The notes under the pieces were generated by a model. It did no database searches. It saw only the letters and a program-made list of their open reading frames with translations, and was not told where the DNA came from. A stretch of DNA of 64,000 bases from Marinomonas sargassi (lineage in GTDB: Bacteria > Pseudomonadota > Gammaproteobacteria > Pseudomonadales > Marinomonadaceae): contig NZ_JAOVZB010000002.1 of the NCBI RefSeq assembly GCF_025716875.1, positions 310,001 to 374,000 of the forward strand, read 5' to 3'. How positions within the stretch are numbered: position 1 is the first letter of the stretch; each line of letters begins with the position of its first letter. Of this stretch, positions 57,703 to 64,000 are shown in pieces. The translations under genes and the position numbers were made by a program.

Positions 57703-58125
57703 CTAAGTAACCCCAAGCTCTTCCAGTGAGAAACGATTAGAGAGTAGTAAGAAGCCGTCTATCTCAATACCTGCATTATTCGACAATTCTTTTACTGACA
57801 GTACAGTTCTTGGCGGGTATGGAGGTGAAAAGTACAAAGACATAACTTGATTAACGATAGGTAAGTTGAACATATCAGTAACATATACGTTCAGCTTAAC
57901 AACATCTAATAATGAACCATTCGTAGCCTCTACAATCGCTTTAAAGTTCTCCAAGGCTTGGATCGTTTGCGCTTCGATTGAAGTATAATTAATTTGCATT
58001 GTGTAGGGGTCTATACCCGATTGCCCACTTATAAATACCACACCATCCATTCGTAAGGCCTGAGAGGATGGCCATATGGCCTCAGGCGCTCTATGAGTCG
58101 AGATATATGTCTTATTAATCATCAA
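57703..58125 (-). CDS. RidA/YjgF family reactive-intermediate deaminase
   Basis: A 140-residue Rid-family protein. The signature region is VVKLNVYVTDMFNLPIVNQVM, read as adjoining motifs, then PYPPRTVLSVKELSNNAGIEIDG with the family-typical PPRTVxxVxxL. The substrate arginine expected near PARTxV is in PPRTV. RidA proteins hydrolyse enamine/imine intermediates made by PLP enzymes. The N-terminus is longer than in RidA of E. coli (128 aa). It is encoded upstream of acdS on the same strand, about 400 bases away, and may serve that enzyme. Confidence 0.88.
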   Translation of the reverse strand: MMINKTYISTHRAPEAIWPSSQALRMDGVVFISGQSGIDPYTMQINYTSIEAQTIQALENFKAIVEATNGSLLDVVKLNVYVTDMFNLPIVNQVMSLYFSPPYPPRTVLSVKELSNNAGIEIDGFLLLSNRFSLEELGVT

Positions 58126-58252
58126 TCTGCCTTTATACTAATTCCGAATTTATATTTCGAATAAAACCTAGAAGAAACAGTTCACTCTTATTAGAGTACA
58201 TTGATTAAGATGATTATGGGTTTCATATTTCAAGGCATTTAGAAAGGAGCAG

Positions 58253-58274
58253 TCAAAACCTCAATAGGTTTTGA
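58253..58274. other. Short perfect hairpin
   Basis: TCAAAACCT and AGGTTTTGA are exact complements around CAAT, in the region between the DMT and RidA genes. It lacks a T-run on the minus strand, so it is a poor terminator for the DMT gene and may be incidental. Confidence 0.3.
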
Positions 58275-58361
58275 AAGAAAAACTCCTTTTGCAAAAAAAA
58301 ATTGGAATTTATTTCCCCTCCTCTCCTCAATAAAGAAATAAAACCTTTAAAAAACAATTTC

Positions 58362-59294
58362 CTAAGCATTGCTTCTAATCACGTAAAATATTCCACCACA
58401 AATAAACAATGTGCCGATTACTAATGGAGCCGTCACCGCTTCGCCCAACAGCAAGCAGGAGAAAATAAGCCCAGTGACAGGCACAGCAAGCATTGTCGTA
58501 GATATAAAAGTACTGGATAACTGCTGGCTGGCACCATTAACAGCACAAAAACAAAAGGCGGTTGCAAGGGGGCCTAAGTAGAAGCAAATTTGCCAAAAGC
58601 TCATACTACCATCCCCTGTAAATACCCCCTCTACTCTATACGCAATGGGAATTAACATAACCGTTGCCACAAGCATTTGCCATGGAGCAAGTTGATAAGC
58701 TGTGGCCTTAGACTTGGCATGTCTTAGGTGCAAAATACACAAGCTCCAACCAAGCGCAGCAATCAGTAAAAAGCCGTTAGCGATCACCACTTCTTTATCT
58801 CCCCAATCAAATGAAAAAGGGTTAAAAAGTACAATTACACCAGTCAAACCCAATAATGTACCTAATAATGGCTTCTTCGATAGCGGTTCTCGAAAAAACA
58901 AAACAGATAAGGGTAAAACCCATAATGTCGTTGTATAGGCTAAAATAGCAGACCTGCCAGCATCCACCGTTGTCATTGCAAGTGAACCCAATACGGTAAA
59001 GGTCATCATTTGAATTAAGCCAATACTACCAATTAAAGCAATATCTCTTTTTTTAGGGATATAAAGAGATTTGGTTGCGATTTGAAAGACAAATAACACA
59101 GCTCCTCCTAAAGCAAAACGGACCATGGAAAACCATAAAGGCGTAATATGATCTAGTCCCAACTTCATGACAGGCCAATTCCCACCCCAAATAACAATCG
59201 CGATGAATAATGTAATAAGTGCTTTCGACTTAGTTGAAAGGCCATCTCCCCCAAAACGCGACCTTAAATATTCTGACGGCATTAATTTAGACAT
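58362..59294 (-). CDS. EamA/DMT-superfamily exporter
   Basis: A 310-residue inner-membrane protein with ten membrane helices in two EamA repeats (VIWGGNWPVMKLGLDHI in the first; LGWSLCILHLRHAKSKATAY in the second). These proteins export amino acids, polyols or other metabolites. The gene is divergent from a Lrp/AsnC regulator at 59434, a pairing that often marks amino-acid efflux controlled by that amino acid. Substrate unknown. Confidence 0.88.
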   Translation of the reverse strand: MSKLMPSEYLRSRFGGDGLSTKSKALITLFIAIVIWGGNWPVMKLGLDHITPLWFSMVRFALGGAVLFVFQIATKSLYIPKKRDIALIGSIGLIQMMTFTVLGSLAMTTVDAGRSAILAYTTTLWVLPLSVLFFREPLSKKPLLGTLLGLTGVIVLFNPFSFDWGDKEVVIANGFLLIAALGWSLCILHLRHAKSKATAYQLAPWQMLVATVMLIPIAYRVEGVFTGDGSMSFWQICFYLGPLATAFCFCAVNGASQQLSSTFISTTMLAVPVTGLIFSCLLLGEAVTAPLVIGTLFICGGIFYVIRSNA

Positions 59295-59433
59295 CGTTCT
59301 CTCCTACTCGTTGTTGTAGTGATCAACAAATAGCGTACCTAAATACTCTGAGACAAAGTGTCTTTAATTCATTGCCAAAGAAACAAATACAGAATAAATT
59401 ATCTTAATTAACATAAAAATAGAGATTTTTTAT

Positions 59434-59919
59434 ATGGCCAAGTTGGATAGCAAAGATATATCGATTTTAAATCACCTACAAAAAAACGCCGATATCACAA
59501 ATGCAGAGCTGGCAAAATTAGTCAACTTATCTCCTACCCCCTGCTTTAATCGCGTAAAAAGACTAGAAGAGATTGGCATCCTAAATGGCAAAGTATCTCT
59601 CGTTTGTGCCAAAAGGTTAGGCCTTAATGTCAATGTATTCATTCATATCCGTTTGAAGAAACAAGATGAGGAAGCACTTAAAGTATTTGAATTTGCGATT
59701 TCTGAGTGCTCAGAAGTGATGGAATGTTACCTAATGACAGGGGATGAAGATTACTTATTAAGGGTTTTGGTCGCTGATATTCATGAGCTAGAAAAACTCA
59801 TACTTACACGTTTGACTAAAATCCCAGGGGTAGAAAATATCCGCTCAAGTTTTGCTCTTAAACAAGTTCGTTATAAAACGGCACTTCCTTTGCCATCAAG
59901 AGGTTTAGAGGTAAAATAA
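59434..59919 (+). CDS. Lrp/AsnC family transcriptional regulator (next to DMT exporter)
   Basis: A 161-residue regulator with helix-turn-helix ([20 protein letters not shown]) and RAM domain ([20 protein letters not shown]). It is divergent from the DMT exporter with a 139-base shared region, and likely controls it and itself. The start [15 protein letters not shown] fits the family. This is the third Lrp-type gene in 10 kb. Confidence 0.91.
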   Translation: MAKLDSKDISILNHLQKNADITNAELAKLVNLSPTPCFNRVKRLEEIGILNGKVSLVCAKRLGLNVNVFIHIRLKKQDEEALKVFEFAISECSEVMECYLMTGDEDYLLRVLVADIHELEKLILTRLTKIPGVENIRSSFALKQVRYKTALPLPSRGLEVK

Positions 59920-60047
59920 AATACGACTAAAAGAAGACAAAGTTAATTTTTTAGTAGGGAGCTCTACAGCTACTACCTTATATTCTCCATGCGTTAAAAG
60001 CATGAAAGAAATAACCAGATTATCCCTATTATTTTATTCAGATAAGG

Positions 60048-60053
60048 TATAAT
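60048..60053 (+). promoter_or_regulatory. Candidate -10 element of the MFS gene
   Basis: A consensus TATAAT 55 bases before the ATG. It would start transcription near 60060, just before the hairpin at 60063. Confidence 0.4.
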
Positions 60054-60062
60054 TTTGCGTCC

Positions 60063-60096
60063 TAGAGGAGCCCTCTGCCTCCTCTAATTTTCTTTT
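60063..60096 (+). terminator. Terminator-like hairpin in the 5' leader of the MFS gene
   Basis: TAGAGGAG (60063-60070) pairs with CTCCTCTA (60079-60086) around CCCTCTGC, then ATTTTCTTTT. It lies directly before the ribosome site (AGGA) and ATG of the exporter gene, so it can act as an attenuator as well as a terminator of the Lrp gene at 59919. Confidence 0.5.
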
Positions 60097-60107
60097 AGGA
60101 CACTTTA

Positions 60108-61331
60108 ATGGAAAATACGCACAGCAACACGGACGCTTCAGGCATATCTGCCAAAGAATTTACTATCTTAGTCGCATTACTTATGTCTTTAGTAGCAGTA
60201 TCTATTGACGCCTTGTTACCAGCTTTAGGTATTATCGGTAGCGACTTAAATGCCACTTCAGCCAATCAGCCTCAGCTCCTTATTAGCATGCTGTTTCTTG
60301 GTATGGCACTTGGGCAACTCATATCTGGGCCTTTATCTGACGCCATGGGTCGTCGCCCCATTCTATTTATCGGCTTTAGTTTATACCTTGTAGGTACCGT
60401 GATTTGCTATCAGGCAAATACATTGGAAGGGTTAATGTTAGGTCGCTTTATTCAAGGGTTAGGTGTGGCAGGTCCTTACATTTCGGCTATATCACTGGTA
60501 AGAGACCTTTACCATGGTGCCAAAATGGCACGTATTATGTCGTTAGTTATGATGATTTTTGTCTTGGTTCCAGCTTTAGCGCCAAGCATTGGTCAGGCTA
60601 TTTTATTTCTTGCTGATTGGCATGGAATTTTTGAGTTTTACTTGGTTTACGCAATTATTCTGGCTGGCTGGGTATTTTTCCGTTTAAAAGAAACCTTGCC
60701 CGTATCAAACCGCATTCCCTTTTCAAAGAAAGGCTTTTTGGATGGTTTCAAAGAGGTGCTTACAAATCGAATAACGGCCAGCTACACCATTGCTATGGGA
60801 TTATTTTTTGGTAGTTTCATTGGCTACATCAACTCCGCCCAGCAAGTCTTTCAAGTACAGTTTAATACTGGAAATATGTTTTCTCTGTACTTTGGTTTAC
60901 TGGCTTTAGTTTTAGGTTCTGCTTCCTTGCTCAATTCCCGAATCGTTGAGAAACATGGGGCAAAAGCCATTGCTTTTAAAGCCATGTGCGTCATCGCCTT
61001 GTCTTCATTAGCTTTCTTGCTATTGCATGCCTTCATGGAAATTAACTTAGTACTATTTTTACTTTACGCTGCTACGCTCTTCTTCTGTTCAGGCTTAGTC
61101 TTTGGCAATGTTAACTCTCTGGCTATGGAGCCAATGGGGCATGTGGCTGGAATTGCTTCCGCCATTATAGGGTCTGTTTCTTCGGTGATGTCCATGTGTA
61201 TTGGCACGGTAGTGGGACTCATGTACAACAATACATTGATCCCTCTTTCGGCAGGTTTCTTTGTGATGGGTGGGATGGCATTAGCCATTATGTACTGGGC
61301 AGAAAAAGGCAATATGAAGCCTGCCCATTAA
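60108..61331 (+). CDS. MFS multidrug efflux transporter, Bcr/CflA type
   Basis: A 407-residue major-facilitator protein with twelve helices. The DHA1 signatures are LGQLISGPLSDAMGRRPILF (loop 2-3 motif A) and LMLGRFIQGLGVAGPYISAI (motif C region). The opening SIDALLPALGIIGSDLN is typical of the Bcr/CflA subfamily, which exports drugs such as bicyclomycin and sulfathiazole. Substrate is not deducible. It has its own likely promoter with a 5' leader hairpin. Confidence 0.9.
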   Translation: MENTHSNTDASGISAKEFTILVALLMSLVAVSIDALLPALGIIGSDLNATSANQPQLLISMLFLGMALGQLISGPLSDAMGRRPILFIGFSLYLVGTVICYQANTLEGLMLGRFIQGLGVAGPYISAISLVRDLYHGAKMARIMSLVMMIFVLVPALAPSIGQAILFLADWHGIFEFYLVYAIILAGWVFFRLKETLPVSNRIPFSKKGFLDGFKEVLTNRITASYTIAMGLFFGSFIGYINSAQQVFQVQFNTGNMFSLYFGLLALVLGSASLLNSRIVEKHGAKAIAFKAMCVIALSSLAFLLLHAFMEINLVLFLLYAATLFFCSGLVFGNVNSLAMEPMGHVAGIASAIIGSVSSVMSMCIGTVVGLMYNNTLIPLSAGFFVMGGMALAIMYWAEKGNMKPAH

Positions 61332-61343
61332 GAATAACTCTAG

Positions 61344-61372
61344 TGAGTAACCCTTAATAACAGGGTTACTCA
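61344..61372. terminator. Perfect hairpin between convergent genes
   Basis: TGAGTAACCCT (61344-61354) and AGGGTTACTCA (61362-61372) are exact 11-base complements around TAATAAC. It begins 13 bases after the MFS stop and its right arm covers the stop codon of the minus-strand gene at 61366. No T-run follows. Confidence 0.5.
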
Positions 61373-61602
61373 TTACAAGATTTTCGAATCGCTTCCGATA
61401 CAATTCGGCTAGTAAACTTTCCTGCTGGGCCTGTCACAGTCCATTCACCATTGCTCTTTTTACTTCCCCAGAATGGCGCACCTTTGCACTCACCTGATAC
61501 TTTTTCACTACTCATCTGCTTTAAAGTATATGCATGAGCACTGGTTGATAGAGACAGTGTAAGACTGCATATCAGAACACTCATTAGATGATTCAACTTC
61601 AT
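61366..61602 (-). CDS. Small exported hypothetical protein, 78 aa
   Basis: A signal peptide (about residues 1-24, ending STSAHA) is followed by a 54-residue mature chain with two cysteines (SGECKGAPFW and IRKSCNE) that could form a disulfide. No family is recognised. A proper start context and signal peptide argue that it is a real gene. It overlaps the hairpin at 61344-61372. It is expected in the periplasm or medium. Confidence 0.7.
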   Translation of the reverse strand: MKLNHLMSVLICSLTLSLSTSAHAYTLKQMSSEKVSGECKGAPFWGSKKSNGEWTVTGPAGKFTSRIVSEAIRKSCNE

Positions 61603-61720
61603 AATATCGCCCTCTCAATTTTTCTTTTTATGGTTTCATAATAGAGGCTTAAAGTGATACATACAAACAGAGCGCAGAAGATTAGATCGTCTCAGAGCAA
61701 TAACAATCTATTTAGTCGTT

Positions 61721-62074
61721 TTATTTCATCCCTTTGCCAACAGTAGCTCTAACAGGAATGCCATCAGGGTTAACGTTTTCAAGACAATAGACATTAATCC
61801 CATAGTTATCTGGCGTCACTCGTTTTCTGTGGAAAGGGTAAATACCACATTGCTTGCAAAAATAATGATGTGCTGTCTTAGTATGAAACTGGTATTCAGA
61901 TAAAAAGCTTTCCCCCTTAATCAAAGTGAAGTGACTTTCATGTACTTTCACCATAAGGGCATTTTTACGAATACAAATCGAGCAGTCACAAGTTGTTAAC
62001 TCAGGGAAATCTGTGATGATTTTGAATTGAACCTCGCCACAATGGCAGCTTCCAAAGTATTCCTTTTCAATCAT
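61721..62074 (-). CDS. GFA family protein (CENP-V/glutathione-dependent formaldehyde-activating-like)
   Basis: A 117-residue zinc protein. The GFA/CENP-V pattern is complete: GSCHCGEVQFKI, TTCDCSICIRKNALM and HHYFCKQCGIYPFHRKR, with seven cysteines for one or two zinc ions. Family members are not well characterised, and most do not act on formaldehyde. No partner gene is adjacent. Confidence 0.88.
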   Translation of the reverse strand: MIEKEYFGSCHCGEVQFKIITDFPELTTCDCSICIRKNALMVKVHESHFTLIKGESFLSEYQFHTKTAHHYFCKQCGIYPFHRKRVTPDNYGINVYCLENVNPDGIPVRATVGKGMK

Positions 62075-62206
62075 GCGACACCTTTCTCCTGAACTAATAT
62101 ATGGTATAGAAAAGTAACTCTAAACTATGGCTTATTCAGAGCGTTAAATAGAGTTGCCTTGGAATACTATTACCTACTCATTACTAATTGTTCAAGGATA
62201 TTTACC

Positions 62207-62764
62207 ATGTCAGAAAAAACAAAAATGTTAGCGGGTGAGCTTTATGACCCCTATGACGATGAATTAACAGAGCTAAGGCGAAAAGCCCGTATTTCCACTG
62301 AGCGTTTCAATAGCATCTCCGCTATGGATAAAGAAGAAAGGGCAAATCTATTAAAGTCCTTGTTTGACAGTACAGGGAACAACATACACATTGAGCCTTC
62401 TTTCCAATGCGATTATGGTTCGAATATTCATGTGGGGGAAAATTTCTACGCCAACTTTAACTGCGTTATTTTGGATGCGGCTGAGGTTCGGTTTGGTGAT
62501 AACTGTATGATTGCGCCACAAGTGGGAATCTACACAGCGACACACCCTTTAAACCCAGTAGAAAGAAATACTGGGCTAGAGTACGCCAAGCCAATTACTA
62601 TAGGAGATAACGTCTGGATAGGTGGTCATGCCACTATTAATCCTGGTGTTTCCTTAGGAGACAACGTCGTCGTAGCATCCGGGGCTGTGGTCACCAAGAG
62701 CTTTGGCAGTCATCTGGTGATTGCTGGCAACCCTGCCAAGGTTATAAAGGAGATCTCACTATAA
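62207..62764 (+). CDS. Sugar O-acetyltransferase (maltose/galactoside type)
   Basis: A 185-residue left-handed beta-helix enzyme. The N-terminus MLAGELYDPYDDELTELRRKA is the Maa/NodL-type arm (Mac domain), and the hexapeptide repeats run from ENFYANFNCVILDAA to GDNVVVASGAVV. The catalytic His is in TATHPLNPVER. It transfers acetyl from acetyl-CoA to a sugar hydroxyl. I chose ATG 62207 (MSEKTKMLAG), because AAGGA precedes it and it matches the family start; TTG 62159 adds 16 unrelated residues. Confidence 0.9.
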   Translation: MSEKTKMLAGELYDPYDDELTELRRKARISTERFNSISAMDKEERANLLKSLFDSTGNNIHIEPSFQCDYGSNIHVGENFYANFNCVILDAAEVRFGDNCMIAPQVGIYTATHPLNPVERNTGLEYAKPITIGDNVWIGGHATINPGVSLGDNVVVASGAVVTKSFGSHLVIAGNPAKVIKEISL

Positions 62765-62806
62765 AAATAAACGCCAGCGAGCAAAACTCCACTTGTCCGT
62801 TCAAGT

Positions 62807-63163
62807 CTATATATTCTGACCAACACGCCACAGCACACCAGAAGGATCAATGATGACAAAATCTAACATACCCCATGGTTGCTCAACGGGCTCTGTCATT
62901 TTGACCTGATATTTAGATGCGATGCCAGCATTTTTTAGTTGCGTATGACAAGCGTGAGCATCTTCCACTAAAAGGTGCATCATGAAGTTATTTGCATGCT
63001 CCTCTTCATAGAAATCCTGTAAAAGAAAACTCGAATCACCTGATTTGAAGTAAGCTATGCCATTATTGTCTGAAGCCATTTCAAAACCAAAATCCACATA
63101 AAACTGCTTCGACAATTCATAGTCTTTAGCAGGTACAAATGCCTTAATTTCAATACTCTTCAT
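62807..63163 (-). CDS. VOC family protein (glyoxalase/bleomycin-resistance fold)
   Basis: A 118-residue beta-alpha-beta-beta-beta protein with two VOC half-modules: AKDYELSKQFYVDFGFEMAS and the second half DFVIIDPSGVLWRVGQNI. The C-terminal DPSGVLW is the typical VOC ending. The metal ligands of true glyoxalases are not clearly preserved, so it could be a binding or resistance protein. Function unknown. Confidence 0.85.
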   Translation of the reverse strand: MKSIEIKAFVPAKDYELSKQFYVDFGFEMASDNNGIAYFKSGDSSFLLQDFYEEEHANNFMMHLLVEDAHACHTQLKNAGIASKYQVKMTEPVEQPWGMLDFVIIDPSGVLWRVGQNI

Positions 63164-63524
63164 TTTCCTTTCCTCTAAATGCTCTACCCATAACAGTTAA
63201 ATTGATAACAGGAACACTGAACTATCGAGCAAGCATCATATATGATCAAAAAAACATCAAAGATCCATCAATAAAGTTGAAGTTCTTCATAGACAGAGTG
63301 CTAGAATATGCGCCAAATTATGGGGTTCGATAATAGTATCAATGTCTCTATCAGGTCTAGCTTCAAGTAAAGCGAGTATCTAAAACTGTCATAGAAAATT
63401 CATTTCTCGACTATCCTATATATTCTTACAATGCCCACAACCCAATAACACGATGGCAGTGAAACGTCCTGCCAAATAATCGCTTGCCACTCAATTCGGT
63501 TTGGCTAAATAAAAAGGACCATCA
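63164..63524. other. 361-bp divergent intergenic region
   Basis: This holds the promoters of the VOC gene (-) and the antiporter gene (+). I see no further gene, terminator or clear repeat. A ribosome site (AAAAGGA) precedes the antiporter ATG by 7 bases. Confidence 0.4.
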
Positions 63525-64000
63525 ATGAACGCTTGGTATTTAATTTGTTTTTTATCCGCCATTGCGATTTTTATCGCTTTTGCGAACCAATTTATCGTCA
63601 AGATGCAAACCACCATAGCGATCACCACGGGCTCTGTGATTATCTCTTTATTACTGACATTAGCAGTAATGGTATTAGGTGATGAAACGGCACTCTTCAT
63701 TACCGAAATCGTCTCCGAAATAGACTTTAATCAGCTATTACTTAAAGGAATGCTAGGCTTTTTACTCTTTGCTGGTGCTTTAGAAATCGACCTTGCGGCA
63801 TTAAAAAAACAACGCTGGGAAATCACGGTTCTCGTACTCTTCTCTACCCTGCTCTCCACTTTTATAGTGGGCTATTTGAGCTTTTATATTTTCCACTTTT
63901 TGGGCTTCCCTCTGCCGTTTATTTTTTGTTTGTTATTTGGCGCACTCATCAGCCCAACCGACCCGATTGCAGTATTGGCAATTATCAAGCAAATGAGTGC
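63525..64000 (+). CDS. CPA1-type sodium/proton antiporter, N-terminal part (cut by right edge)
   Basis: The frame from ATG 63525 (MNAWYLICFLSAIAIF) is open to the window end, giving 158 complete codons of membrane protein with about five helices. LLLKGMLGFLLFAGALEIDL and FGALISPTDPIAVLAI are hallmarks of the CPA1/NhaP family, the latter containing the SPTDP ion-binding motif. It exchanges Na+ for H+ across the inner membrane, useful in seawater. The C-terminal part is outside the window. Confidence 0.92.
   Translation, partial: MNAWYLICFLSAIAIFIAFANQFIVKMQTTIAITTGSVIISLLLTLAVMVLGDETALFITEIVSEIDFNQLLLKGMLGFLLFAGALEIDLAALKKQRWEITVLVLFSTLLSTFIVGYLSFYIFHFLGFPLPFIFCLLFGALISPTDPIAVLAIIKQMS

Noticed and set aside
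62159-62206. TTG start of the sugar acetyltransferase
   Set aside because: The extra 16 residues do not match the family, while ATG 62207 has a good ribosome site and the expected N-terminus.

Overview
This window is a stretch of bacterial chromosome from a marine gammaproteobacterium, most like Marinomonas or a close Oceanospirillales relative. The reasons are the classical gammaproteobacterial cluster miaB-ybeZ-ybeY-ybeX-lnt next to leuS-lptE-holA, a large set of chemotaxis receptors, the carboxynorspermidine route to polyamines, an alginate lyase, and moderately AT-rich DNA. I found no rRNA, tRNA, CRISPR array, insertion sequence or phage gene. Both edges cut genes: a chemotaxis receptor on the left and a CPA1-type Na+/H+ antiporter on the right.

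Layout. 1-9.0 kb: the tail of a receptor, small metabolic genes (a Dabb protein, a histone-deacetylase-like hydrolase, a GNAT, HemG), then two tandem 664-aa receptors with nitrate/nitrite-type (NIT) sensor domains. 9-13.6 kb: fermentative D-lactate dehydrogenase behind a repeat-rich divergent control region, an inositol-phosphatase-family enzyme, a double-OmpA-domain protein and a predicted envelope protein. 13.8-23.9 kb: the housekeeping block for tRNA modification, ribosome maturation, lipoprotein acylation, leucyl-tRNA synthetase, LPS assembly (LptE) and DNA polymerase III delta. 23.9-30.5 kb: an oxygenase, a flavin reductase, an unusual 871-aa fusion (two cyclic-nucleotide-binding-like domains, an acyltransferase-like domain and an SGNH hydrolase), and a surface alginate lyase with three CBM32-like modules. 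30.7-40.6 kb: a small ORF with an RNA-like hairpin before dapA, an orphan ParA-like ATPase, a SPOR lipoprotein, a lone CbiM behind a cobalamin riboswitch, a YegD-type Hsp70, and a cNMP/CBS/DUF294 protein overlapping a DnaQ-like exonuclease.

40.9-64 kb: a Cache-GGDEF-EAL protein, an SDR enzyme, a uracil-DNA-glycosylase-like protein, nspC with carboxynorspermidine dehydrogenase, an S66 peptidase, three Lrp/AsnC regulators each beside a small metabolic or transport gene, another NIT receptor, a Sel1 lipoprotein, ACC deaminase, a RidA-family protein, DMT and MFS exporters, several small enzymes and the start of the antiporter.

Taken together the genes suggest a motile heterotroph living near algae or seagrass. 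NIT receptors could sense nitrogen oxides. The alginate lyase attacks brown-algal polysaccharide. ACC deaminase removes the plant ethylene precursor and yields ammonia and 2-oxobutanoate. This lifestyle is inferred from gene content. The best candidates for something new are the 871-aa four-domain fusion, the small ORF and hairpin upstream of dapA, the solitary riboswitch-controlled CbiM, and the repeat array in the receptor/lactate-dehydrogenase intergenic region.
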